Origin: Dokdonia sinensis
Lineage (GTDB): Bacteria > Bacteroidota > Bacteroidia > Flavobacteriales > Flavobacteriaceae
Direction: 5' to 3'
Assembly: GCF_003688895.1 (NCBI RefSeq)
Contig: NZ_REFV01000005.1
Span: forward strand, 62,001-126,000
DNA length: 64,000 nucleotides
The translations under genes were made by a program, and so were the position numbers. Of this stretch, positions 52,059-61,600 are shown one piece after another. The notes beneath the pieces are model-generated. The model worked only from the letters and a program-made list of their open reading frames with translations. It made no database searches and was not told where the DNA came from. How positions within the stretch are numbered: the stretch's first letter is position 1; each line of letters begins with the position of its first letter.

Positions 52059-52343
52059 ATGAAAAAAGTAAATGTAAAGACTGCAAAAGGAATGATTTCT
52101 AAAGCAGTAAATACTACAAAAACAGTTGCTGGTAAAGCAAACGAGTTTGCACTTCAAACTACAGAAACTGTAGTGACAGAAGGACTTGAAGCGACAGCAC
52201 AATGGCAAAAAGTGGCAGACACCGCGATAAAAGGTGGTCTCAAGCTAGCTGCAAATCAGCAGGATCTTGTTTTTGATGTGTTAAACGATATCAAAGGACA
52301 GTTCAAGAAAAGCAAGAAGCGTTTTTCTAAACTTGTTGCATAA
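52059..52343 (+). CDS. Small phasin-like helical protein, paralogue
   Basis: This 94-aa helical protein is similar to the 85-aa protein at 50601: shared NEFALxTTE, G-L, QQxxxFDxLxxIK and a basic end (KKSKKRFSKLVA). It lies 39 bp after the 352-aa gene and lacks its own direct-repeat promoter, so it is probably co-transcribed with that gene. Confidence 0.65.
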   Translation: MKKVNVKTAKGMISKAVNTTKTVAGKANEFALQTTETVVTEGLEATAQWQKVADTAIKGGLKLAANQQDLVFDVLNDIKGQFKKSKKRFSKLVA

Positions 52344-52369
52344 GTGACAGATTGTATAAATTGTGTTTT

Positions 52370-52385
52370 CGCTTTCGCGAAAGCG
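52370..52385. repeat. Dispersed palindrome, perfect 16-bp copy
   Basis: CGCTTTCGCGAAAGCG lies between the phasin-like paralogue and the terminator after it. Confidence 0.9.
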
Positions 52386-52398
52386 TAATTAGACTCAT

Positions 52399-52436
52399 AA
52401 AACCGAGTTGTACCCTAGTGTATAGCTCGGTTTTTT
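52399..52436 (+). terminator. Intrinsic terminator
   Basis: AAAACCGAG pairs with CTCGGTTTT and is followed by further T residues. It closes the phasin-like group. Confidence 0.8.
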
Positions 52437-52584
52437 ATTTGCCATATGCGTTTCCTAAAGACTTTTAATTGATTATTTTTAAGCAAGAAAGAAAACCCCG
52501 ATTAATTACTGAAATCACTAAGTAAATTTAATGTTCATTAGTGTGCTGGATTAATCATCACTTAACAAATAGCGACAACGACAT

Positions 52585-53238
52585 TTGGCAAAACAAAAGA
52601 AAATAACGCAGGCTCGCATCATCGATATTTATATGGATGAGGTAGTACAATTGGGTGAAAAGCCAGAAAGTATAGCATCCTTTCTAGCGTCACATAATTT
52701 TGACGAAGAGGATTTTTATACGCACTTTGAAAATTTTGAAAAACTGGACAAGACCATCTTTAGTATCTTGATAGAAACTTCGATTGCCACTCTGGCAGAG
52801 AGTGGTGAATTTTTGTCTTTTAGCAAGAAAGACAAGTTGCTCAGTTTATATTATACCCTATTCGAGAATCTTAATCTTAATCGGGATTTCGCACTTATTT
52901 GTATCAAAAGTTACGGGATAAGTTTAGATACGATCACCCTGTTTTCAGGACTTAAGGAACAATTTATAGCGTTTATGAATTCGCTTGGACTTGAGACACT
53001 TAGTTTGAACATCGATACGCTGGAAACTATTCAAAAAAAGTCTATAAATGAAGGCGCTTGGGTACAACTTTTGCTCACTATTAAGTTCTGGATGACAGAC
53101 GATTCTAATGACTGTGAGAAGACAGATATTTTTATCGAAAAGTCCATAAACACCGGTGTAGAGTTGCTCAATACAAAGTCGCTTAACAATATTATCGATC
53201 TGGGTAAATTTCTCTATACCGAAAAGTTCAAGTCCTAA
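52585..53238 (+). CDS. TetR-like regulator
   Basis: This 217-aa protein has an N-terminal helical segment with TetR-type HTH spacing (ITQARIIDIYMDEVVQLGEK followed by PESIASFLASHNFDEEDFYTHF) and an all-helical ligand-domain-like remainder. The only available start is TTG at 52585, because an in-frame stop lies at 52570. It is 9 bp upstream of the ABC1 kinase gene and heads the lipid-enzyme series, which suggests that it controls that series (inference). Confidence 0.7.
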   Translation: MAKQKKITQARIIDIYMDEVVQLGEKPESIASFLASHNFDEEDFYTHFENFEKLDKTIFSILIETSIATLAESGEFLSFSKKDKLLSLYYTLFENLNLNRDFALICIKSYGISLDTITLFSGLKEQFIAFMNSLGLETLSLNIDTLETIQKKSINEGAWVQLLLTIKFWMTDDSNDCEKTDIFIEKSINTGVELLNTKSLNNIIDLGKFLYTEKFKS

Positions 53239-53247
53239 AAGGCAGCT

Positions 53248-54582
53248 ATGAAAACGACAAAAGATATCCCACTTTCTAAAATACACCGCGCCTCAAAATT
53301 GCTACAAACAGGTGCAAAAGTTGGTGTAAATTATTTAAAATATTATGGCGATAAGATGGTAAACTCTGAAGCAGATGCTAAGGAGCGCCTCAACGAGAAC
53401 AACGCCACAGACATATACGACAGCTTAAAAACACTTAAAGGGAGCGCTCTAAAAATGGCGCAAATGATGAGTATGGAGAAAAACATAATGCCTAAGGCAT
53501 TTGTAGAGAAGTTCTCGCTCTCGCAGTTTTCTGTACCACCATTATCTGCGCCACTTGTCTTAAAAACCTTTAAAAAATCCTTTGGGAAATATCCAGAAGA
53601 ACTCTTTGACACCTTCAATACTTCGGCTACGAATGCGGCGAGTATTGGGCAAGTGCATCAAGCCACTAAGGATGGAAAGACCCTCGCTGTAAAAATTCAA
53701 TACCCAGGAGTTGCACATAGTATACAGTCCGATCTCGCGATTGTGAAGCCTATCGCGATGAAAATGTTCAACATTAAAGGCGAGCACTCAGAGCAGTACT
53801 TTAAAGAGGTAGAAAACAAGCTCATTGAGGAAACCGACTATGTGCTGGAACTGGAACAAAGCCTTGAAGTGGCCAAAGCCTGTAAGCACATTCCTAATTT
53901 GCATTTTCCAACCTACTATCCAGAATATTGCGCCGAACAAATCATAACGATGGAATGGATGAAGGGCATCCACCTTTCAGAGTTTACGCAAATTAATACA
54001 GACCAAGAAGCCGCGAACAGCCTCGGGCAAGCACTTTGGGATTTTTATATGTACCAGATGCACGTACTGCGCAAAGTACACGCAGACCCACATCCTGGCA
54101 ACTTCCTCGTTTCTGAAGATAAAGAGCTTGTGGCGTTGGATTTTGGCTGTATGAAGGAAATTCCGGAATCATTTTACAATCCGTATTTTGAACTTTTTAA
54201 GATGGATGTGATTGATAATCCAGAACTTTTTCACGAGAACCTGATGGCGTTAGAAGTCCTTCGAGAAGATGATTCTGAGGAAGAGCTCAAGTTTTTCAAA
54301 CAAATGTTTTACGAAGTATTAGCGCTTTTTATTGAGCCTTTCCAGCAAGACACGTTCGACTTTTCTGATGAGACCTTCTTTAATAATATTTCGGCACTTG
54401 GGGAACGTTATATGAAAAACACAAACATTAGAGATTTGAACGGGAATCGCGGTTCACGACACATTATTTATATGAATCGCACCTTCTTTGGACTTTTCAG
54501 TTTGATGTTTGACCTCAAGGCAAAAAATATTAAGATTAGAAATTATGATGCTTTAGTATCCCCTGAAAGCATTGGGGAATAA
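53248..54582 (+). CDS. ABC1/UbiB-family atypical kinase
   Basis: This 444-aa protein is of the ABC1/AarF/UbiB family. It has the KxGQ-like segment (LKGSALKMAQMMSMEK, with MAQ where others have LGQ), the Ala-rich loop (NAASIGQVHQATKDGKTLAV), VKIQYPGV with the ATP-binding Lys, the HADPHPGNF catalytic block and the metal-binding DFG (ALDFGCM). Relatives support ubiquinone synthesis or lipid homeostasis. No quinone genes lie here; the neighbours are neutral-lipid enzymes, so a lipid-linked role is more likely. Confidence 0.88.
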   Translation: MKTTKDIPLSKIHRASKLLQTGAKVGVNYLKYYGDKMVNSEADAKERLNENNATDIYDSLKTLKGSALKMAQMMSMEKNIMPKAFVEKFSLSQFSVPPLSAPLVLKTFKKSFGKYPEELFDTFNTSATNAASIGQVHQATKDGKTLAVKIQYPGVAHSIQSDLAIVKPIAMKMFNIKGEHSEQYFKEVENKLIEETDYVLELEQSLEVAKACKHIPNLHFPTYYPEYCAEQIITMEWMKGIHLSEFTQINTDQEAANSLGQALWDFYMYQMHVLRKVHADPHPGNFLVSEDKELVALDFGCMKEIPESFYNPYFELFKMDVIDNPELFHENLMALEVLREDDSEEELKFFKQMFYEVLALFIEPFQQDTFDFSDETFFNNISALGERYMKNTNIRDLNGNRGSRHIIYMNRTFFGLFSLMFDLKAKNIKIRNYDALVSPESIGE

Positions 54583-54594
54583 GCAGTATATGAG

Positions 54595-54638
54595 TACGCT
54601 TTCGCGAAACGCTAAAGACGTTTTTATAAAAAGCGTAA
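54595..54638. repeat. Composite palindrome, ACGCTAARGAYG-insert type
   Basis: TACGCTTTCGCGAAACGCTA, then AAGACGTTTTTATAAAAAGC and GTAA. It is the sister of 24602-24645, located in the 90-bp gap between the ABC1 kinase and wax synthase genes. Confidence 0.75.
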
Positions 54639-54672
54639 TAAAAACCAATCCATAATTAAATTGCATTAGTAA

Positions 54673-56508
54673 ATGGCAAAGAAATTAGATTTTAAAGACA
54701 TTGTACAGGACGCCTTAGACGGAAATATCAAACAGATTTCAGGCTCTGACGCGGCATTTTTATATGCAGAATCGCCCACGAGCCCCATGCATATTGCTTC
54801 ACTTTGCATCGTGGAGGGTTCAATCGAGTTTGAAGATTTTAAGAAAAATGTGGCTTCAAAACTGCATCTCATCCCAAAATTTCGCCAGCGATTGCTCAAC
54901 GTCCCTATGAATGTGGATTATCCGTACTGGGTAGATGATCCTAATTTTGACTTAGATCTGCATCTTAATCGTGTACGACTTCCGGAACCCTCTAACTGGA
55001 AAACACTGCGATCTCTTACGTCTAGTATTTTTAGTGCACCGTTAGATTTGCGTCGTCCTTTATGGTCTATCCATTTTATTGAGGGTATAGATGAGATTGC
55101 GCAAGTGCCCAAAGGTTCTGTAGCGATTGTGAGCAAGGTGCATCACGTGATGATAGACGGTAGCTCGGGTGTGGGGATTATGGGAGTACTTTTTGACAAA
55201 GAGAAAAATCCTTCGGCTAAGATGCCTGACCCAAAACCCTACGAACCCGATCCGTTACCAGATGACATCAGTTTGCTACTTAAAAGTGGTTATGGTTTTC
55301 TAAAAAATCCATTTAAGCTCCCTAAAACGATTGCTGAGACGGCGTACACTTTCGTGAAATCAAAAGCAAACAAGACGCTCAGTATTCAGAAAGAGTTTGC
55401 ATCTGCGCGCTACCCGGTGCCTATTACGATTTTTAATGAAAATATATCGGCCAAAAGGACTTGGGGAACAGCCATCCTTTCTTTTGACAGAATAAACGCA
55501 CTCCGAAAAATCACGGGCGGTAGTGTGAACGATGTCATTCTCGCTTTCTGTGCGGGAGCGATACGCCGTTACCTTCAGGACAGAGAAAAATTACCCTTGC
55601 AACCACTGGTAGCAAATGTTCCCATTTCCATACGTGGAGAGGACAAGTCGCTCAACAACCAGATTGCAAATATGATGATACAGCTGGCCACGCACATAGA
55701 AGATCCGCTGGACCGTCTAGAATATATACAAGAGCAAACCATGCTGGGCAAGTCACGCCATAAAACGATGGGCGCCAAAACACTATCGAAAATGGCAGAT
55801 GCTGTCCCTTTTGGACTGGCAAATCTCGCCGCAGGACTATACAGCAAGTATAATATGAAGGACTTGCACAGACCACCATTTAATGTGACGATTACCAATG
55901 TACCTGGTCCTCAAAAAGCTTTGTATCTCAACGGTCACAAAGTTGTCTCTGTATTTACACTTACTCCTGTAGTGGACGGCTTTGGACTTATCATTGCGGC
56001 CTTTAGCTACAATGGTAATGTGACTATTACCGCTACATCAGACTCTAAGACAATGCCAGATGCAGAGAAATTTGCAAGATACATACGAGAGAGTGCAAAT
56101 GAGCTGGAAGCATTGGTGCTAAAAAACGAGAAATCTAAGGCGAAAGTATCAAAGGCAACCAAAGACAAAAGCAAGAGTGCAACCTTTTTTAGCACGCTTA
56201 AACGATACTTGAACAAGGAGGCCGAAGTAGTTAAAAAGTATAAAGGCGTTTACCACATAGACGTAGATTTAGGAGCAACGAGTCAGTGCTGGGTTATAGA
56301 CCTAACCGGCGAAAAGGTGGTCATTAAAAAGACGAAGAACCTCGATCCAGCCACTTTGATAGAGATAGAGGATGCAAATCTTTACGATATGTATAAAGGA
56401 AAATTGCTTTTTGATGAACTTAAAATACAGCAACGTATTAAGATTTCTGGTACGGTTGCAAACAAGAAGAAATTTACAAATCTTCTTAAGGCATTTTTGG
56501 CGCGATAA
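54673..56508 (+). CDS. Wax ester synthase/diacylglycerol acyltransferase with SCP2-like C-terminal extension
   Basis: This 611-aa protein is a bifunctional WS/DGAT enzyme that moves acyl groups from acyl-CoA to fatty alcohols or diacylglycerol, making wax esters or triacylglycerol. The active-site HHxxxDG is in KVHHVMIDGSSGVGIMG (first His about residue 157). The middle has VNDVILAFCAGAIRRYL, and NVTITNVPGPQKALYLNG is a typical C-terminal block. About 100 extra residues follow a Lys/Ser-rich linker. That extension (GVYHIDVDLGATSQCWVIDL to the end) resembles an SCP2 sterol/lipid carrier fold. It could present lipids to the enzyme. Confidence 0.9.
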   Translation: MAKKLDFKDIVQDALDGNIKQISGSDAAFLYAESPTSPMHIASLCIVEGSIEFEDFKKNVASKLHLIPKFRQRLLNVPMNVDYPYWVDDPNFDLDLHLNRVRLPEPSNWKTLRSLTSSIFSAPLDLRRPLWSIHFIEGIDEIAQVPKGSVAIVSKVHHVMIDGSSGVGIMGVLFDKEKNPSAKMPDPKPYEPDPLPDDISLLLKSGYGFLKNPFKLPKTIAETAYTFVKSKANKTLSIQKEFASARYPVPITIFNENISAKRTWGTAILSFDRINALRKITGGSVNDVILAFCAGAIRRYLQDREKLPLQPLVANVPISIRGEDKSLNNQIANMMIQLATHIEDPLDRLEYIQEQTMLGKSRHKTMGAKTLSKMADAVPFGLANLAAGLYSKYNMKDLHRPPFNVTITNVPGPQKALYLNGHKVVSVFTLTPVVDGFGLIIAAFSYNGNVTITATSDSKTMPDAEKFARYIRESANELEALVLKNEKSKAKVSKATKDKSKSATFFSTLKRYLNKEAEVVKKYKGVYHIDVDLGATSQCWVIDLTGEKVVIKKTKNLDPATLIEIEDANLYDMYKGKLLFDELKIQQRIKISGTVANKKKFTNLLKAFLAR

Positions 56509-56511
56509 TTT

Positions 56512-57444
56512 ATGCATTATAAAACTCATACATTTCAAGCCAGCGACGGCGAAATTATTTGCTACTACAAATGGGATACATTACCCAATGTAAAACAGCG
56601 AGGCGTCATCCAGATAGCCCACGGTATAGGTGAGCACGCCGGGCGTTATGATCACATTGCCCACCGTTTGCAAAAAGAAGGTTTTACGGTCTATGCAAAT
56701 GACCATCGCGCTCACGGTAAAACGGCAGAGATCAAAAGGCTTTTTGGCTTTTATGATGGCGATGATTATTTTGAAGATGCAGTTGCAGATATGCACGACC
56801 TTTCCAACCTCATGCGCGCTGAACATCCCAGCGAGAAATTTGTTCTTTTTGGGCATAGTATGGGTTCTTTATTAAGCAGAAAATATGTACTTCATTATGG
56901 TGACGAAATAGACGCGCTCATTCTTTCAGGAACAGCAAGTTTTATAAAAGGACTTGGCCATTTTGGATTGGTTGCCACAAAAGCAGTAACTGCGGTACGT
57001 GGTCGTGAGCGTGGAAATGAGACGTTGAGAGCGCTGTTTTTTGATGAATTCAATAAAAAATTTAAACCTAATCGCACAAAACTCGATTGGATAAGTAGTG
57101 ATGAAAAAGCGGTAGATGCTTTTGAAGCAGATCCGTATCGCATTGAGAATTTCTCACTAGGCGTTTTTGCAGATATTATTTCAAACTCGCGCAAGCTCAA
57201 TAAAGATGAAGCTTTTAAAAAAACACCAAATGCATTACCCATTCTCATTTTCTCAGGAGATAAAGACCCTGTTGGTGAGATGGGAAAAGGCGTAAAGAAA
57301 GTCGCAAAAGGCTTTAAAAAGAATGGAAATGAAAACCTCACTTTCAATTTATACAAAGGAGGCAGACACGAAATGCTCAATGAGACCAATAGTGACGAAG
57401 TAGAAGAAGACATCATCACGTGGCTCAATACCCAAATCCCCTAA
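56512..57444 (+). CDS. Alpha/beta hydrolase, monoacylglycerol lipase-like
   Basis: This 310-aa Hydrolase_4-type enzyme has an oxyanion segment (IQIAHGIGEHAGRYDHIAHR), nucleophile elbow GHSMGS, a catalytic Asp probably in FSGDKDPVG, and a His in KGGRHEMLNE. The pattern matches monoacylglycerol lipases, so it may release fatty acids from stored glycerides. It starts 3 bp after the WS/DGAT stop, which indicates co-translation. Confidence 0.88.
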   Translation: MHYKTHTFQASDGEIICYYKWDTLPNVKQRGVIQIAHGIGEHAGRYDHIAHRLQKEGFTVYANDHRAHGKTAEIKRLFGFYDGDDYFEDAVADMHDLSNLMRAEHPSEKFVLFGHSMGSLLSRKYVLHYGDEIDALILSGTASFIKGLGHFGLVATKAVTAVRGRERGNETLRALFFDEFNKKFKPNRTKLDWISSDEKAVDAFEADPYRIENFSLGVFADIISNSRKLNKDEAFKKTPNALPILIFSGDKDPVGEMGKGVKKVAKGFKKNGNENLTFNLYKGGRHEMLNETNSDEVEEDIITWLNTQIP

Positions 57445-57452
57445 ATCATAGA

Positions 57453-58631
57453 ATGAACGAAAAATTAAATTTATATAAAACCTTTATCCAGTTTGCCTCA
57501 GCGCTCGGGCTCCTTAACGGACTCACGCTAGAGGAAAGTAAAAAGGTGTTGTTAGAAAGTTTTAAGCTCCACCCCAATAGCGAGGACATTCTGCCTATTA
57601 TTGATGGTTTGGAACTGGATGAGAGTCCAGATATAAAGTTTTTATTTAACGAATGCATCCGACTGTGCGACGAGCTAGGTCCTAGCCGAGAATATATTAC
57701 GTTACTAGTAATTTTAGAAAATATTCTCACAATCGCTTCACAAGCTGGAACAAAAGAACAAACGGAAGTAGCAAGCTCAGTATTCTTTAAGTTTAAACAA
57801 GAAATTGCCGAAATTAATTTAAAGATTCCTAAGCCTCCCTTGTTTAATATGTTGCTGGAAACACGCTCTATTATTGAGTGGGCTTCTATCTACGCTATTT
57901 ATCCTTTTATTCCTAAACGTATAAAGGGTGAGGGTCGTCCTGTGTTATTGATTCCTCCATATCTAGGAGATGATTACTCTACTTCATTTGTCCGTAAGTA
58001 TTTGACATCGCTCGGTTTTAAAACCTACAAATGGGAAATGGGTTTTAATATGGTAAAGTCGCATTATATCCCGAGGTTAGAGGAGAAACTAGATGATATT
58101 TATCAAGCTCACGGTAAAAAAGTAAGCATCGTAGGTTGGTCTGGTGGTGGCATTTTTGCAAAGATTATGGCAAACCGTCACCCTAACCAAGTGGAACAAA
58201 TCCTGACTATAGGCTCTCCTATTTGGGGCGTGATGGATATGAAAACCCCTGTTTACGGTATCTTAGAGTTTTTTAGAGGAAAATCGCTCAAGGACAGGAA
58301 CAAACGTTTTTTAGAAGAATTAGAACCTATACCAGACGTTCCAGTTACTTGTATCTATACAAAAACCGATGGTCTTGTCCCGTGGAAACATTGTATGGAA
58401 GCCGAAAGTTACCGTAACAACATTCGCAATATTGAAGTATTTGGGAGTCATTCAGGACTAGGCGCAAATGCCAGTGTGCTTATGATAACCGCAAATGCGC
58501 TGAGTGCAAATATCAATGGCCAGACCATACAACAGGCCACGACAAACATTGAGCGCGTCCTGTATCCTTTTTATTGGAATGGGAAAAAGCGTAAATTCAC
58601 TTTTAAGAACTTTAGAGTACAGAAGACTTAA
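57453..58631 (+). CDS. Alpha/beta hydrolase, esterase- or polyester synthase-like
   Basis: From the ATG at 57453 this is a 392-aa protein with a helical N-terminal 160 residues and an alpha/beta hydrolase domain. RPVLLIPPYLGDDYSTSFVR holds the oxyanion loop, GWSGGGIFAK the serine elbow, KTDGLVPW the acid, and GSHSGLGAN the His. Helical cap plus SxGG elbow recall PHA synthase or depolymerase relatives, but PhaC has Cys as its nucleophile, so hydrolysis is more likely here. A GTG 33 bp upstream is in frame but overlaps the preceding gene. Confidence 0.82.
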   Translation: MNEKLNLYKTFIQFASALGLLNGLTLEESKKVLLESFKLHPNSEDILPIIDGLELDESPDIKFLFNECIRLCDELGPSREYITLLVILENILTIASQAGTKEQTEVASSVFFKFKQEIAEINLKIPKPPLFNMLLETRSIIEWASIYAIYPFIPKRIKGEGRPVLLIPPYLGDDYSTSFVRKYLTSLGFKTYKWEMGFNMVKSHYIPRLEEKLDDIYQAHGKKVSIVGWSGGGIFAKIMANRHPNQVEQILTIGSPIWGVMDMKTPVYGILEFFRGKSLKDRNKRFLEELEPIPDVPVTCIYTKTDGLVPWKHCMEAESYRNNIRNIEVFGSHSGLGANASVLMITANALSANINGQTIQQATTNIERVLYPFYWNGKKRKFTFKNFRVQKT

Positions 58632-58637
58632 ACGATA

Positions 58638-61600
58638 ATGGAACATATAATCAACCATCCAGATTTTCAGAGAGCTTTAAAACGAGTAGCAAAGGAGGAG
58701 GATATCGCTTTCGCGAAAGCGCAAAAAGAAGGCGCAAAATACATCAAAGAACTCTACGCCGAACAGCATCCACTCGCTAAATCGCTCTCCGTACGCGGGT
58801 TTGATTATATACTTTCCAGAGCCTACAGCGACAAGATAGATGTAGATCCTAAGGGTATCAAAAAGTTAATGCGACTGATGCGTCAGAATTCGGTGGCGTT
58901 TATAATGACGCATAAGACATACTTGGATACTTTGGTGCTCATTTCAACATTGGCGAGATATGGAATGCCAGTACCCTACTCTTTTGGTGGTGATAACCTT
59001 GCATTCCCGGGATTGAAACAACTAGGAAACAATGCTGGACTTATCTTTATACGCCGAAGTTTTAAGGACAATGCGATTTATAAAGTAGCGTTGCGTCACT
59101 ACATTTCAACCATTATAGATAAAGGAGAACATCTCACTTGGAATATCGAGGGAACGCGATCACGTACGGGGAAAATCCTGCACCCGCAAATGGGTATCCT
59201 TAAATACATTATGGATGCAGAAAAGCAAAGCACAAAACCTATAAAGTACGTTCCCGTTTCCATTGTTTATGACCTTATTCCTGACGTAAAGGAAATGACG
59301 GAACAGGCAAAAGGAAGCAAAAAACGTTCTGAAAATCTGAAGGAAGGAATTGATTATGTGCGTAGTTTGTCTAGTGATTATGGGCGTGCGGCCATTCGAT
59401 TTGGAGAGCCCGTAGATGCAGATGAAAGTTACTCTGTGGTTGTTCCGCAGTTTAAAGAGAATGCGACAAAGCCCAAGAATTCGCTACCACATTTCGCCTT
59501 TGAGCTTATTCATCAAATGTCTAAAATTACACCAGTCACAACGGTTTCTCTGGTGTGTAATGTTTTACTTAATGACTTTGCACTCACAAAAAAAGAAATT
59601 GAGTTCAAGGTGAACAAATTGATGGAATACATCGAGAAAAAGCAACAAAACAGTTTGCTGGATCGAGGCAATCCTATTGCTGTAAGTATTCAAAAAGCAC
59701 TTAATTTATTGCAAGGAGCAGGAATTGTTCAGAAAAGTCGTGCCGGTCAGAAAGCACAGTATAGTCTAGTTTCATCTGAATATCTGCCAGCCACCTATTA
59801 CGCAAATATGGCTGCTGGACATTTTTATCACGCAGCGTTTATCGAGATGGCACTTGCCAAAATAAAAGACGATACTTCGCCGAATCGTATTGTACATTTT
59901 TGGGAAGAGATAATGAAGTTGCGCAACCTCTTTAAATTTGAATTTTTCTATACAAACAAACCAAAATTTAGCGCAGAGATAGAGGAAGAATTGAGCCGTT
60001 TTAATAGAAACTGGCGTTCCATATTGAGCGACCCGTCTAAAAGCGTAGAAGATATTTTAAAGAAGCAAAATCTCTTTGTTTCAAGGGCTTTACTCCTCAC
60101 CTATTTAGAATCAGATAAAGTAGTTTGTCACACCCTCAATAATTGGGATGAGGACGATCAATTTAAAACAACAGATTTCTTAGAGCTCTGTATGTTTAAA
60201 GGAAAGGAGTTACACTGGCAAACCAGAATTACTCGCCTAGACAGCGTCTCAAAACCATTTTTAAGCAATGCGCTACGATTTGCAGAGAATGCAAAACTTA
60301 CACCTGTAAACCAAAAAATAGACTACAAAGGACTAGAAAAATGGATGGAGCAACTAGACGACTTAACAGCCCGTCTTGCATATCTTAAATCTATAGAAGT
60401 TGATCCGAGTGTTAAAGTTCTTGAGCAAATGGCAGCTCAACAAGGCCTTGTACCTGATACTGATGAAAATGCTAGAAAACGTAAAAAAGATAAGCCTGAA
60501 GAAGGTCCGCACATAGCAGCTTATTTTGATATGGATCGTACGCTTATAAATGATTTCTCTGCAAAGAAATTTATGACTACGCGTTTATTTAGTGGGGAAA
60601 CTACGTTTAAGGAGTACGTTACTCAGTTTATGACCGCTCTGGTATTTTCCTTTGGCAATCGCGATTTTGAAATTCTTACTAAAGTAGCAGCACTTGGCGT
60701 GAAAGGGATTCCAGAAAAAGTGTTTAAGGAACTTGGTCAGGCCGTTTTTGATGATTATCTGGTAAACACAATCTACCCAGAATCGCGTAAACTGGTTGAG
60801 AAGCATTTAGAAATGGGTCATAAAGTGGTGATTATTTCAGCGGCGACTACCTATCAAATTGAACCTATTGCCAAAGAACTAGGCATTAAGGATGTATATG
60901 CCACTAAGATGGAAGTACATAAAGGTAAATTTACGGGTAGAGTTGCAGAGATGTGCTGGGGAGAAGGAAAAGCCCGAGCCGCAAGAATCTTTGCCAAAGA
61001 AAATGACATTGACCTAGAAAAAAGTTATTTCTACTCAGATGCTATAGACGATTACCCGCTGTTTAAAATTGTGGGCAACCCTGTTGCAACTAATCCAGAT
61101 AAAGCCTTATCTCAAGTGGCTTTTGAAAATGACTGGCCTATCCTGCGCTTTGAGCAACCTGTAGAAAAACCTGTGGTAAATGGACTACGCACCGGGCTTG
61201 CGATTGCGAGTATCTATCCTTCAGCATTAAAAGGTGCGATACGAGGATTAATGACAATGTCCCGTCAGGAAGCGGCAAATACGACTTTTGCTAGTATCGG
61301 TAATTTGGGTACAAAACTCGCTGGACTTGAAATCTCCGTAAAAGGCGGTCATAATTTGCGAGATTTTCGTCCCGCAGTATTTGCCTTTAACCATCAGAGC
61401 GCTGCCGACTTTTTTATCTTAATGAAAATTCTGAAAAACAACATTACTGGAGTTGCCAAGAAAGAACTAGAACGCACACCCATTGGTCCTATATTTTCAG
61501 CCTTAGGTGCAATCTATGTTGACAGAAGTAATAAAGAAAAAGCCATAGAAGCAATGGAGCCCGCGGTAGAAGCGTTAAAAAATGGTATCTCTGTAGTGAT

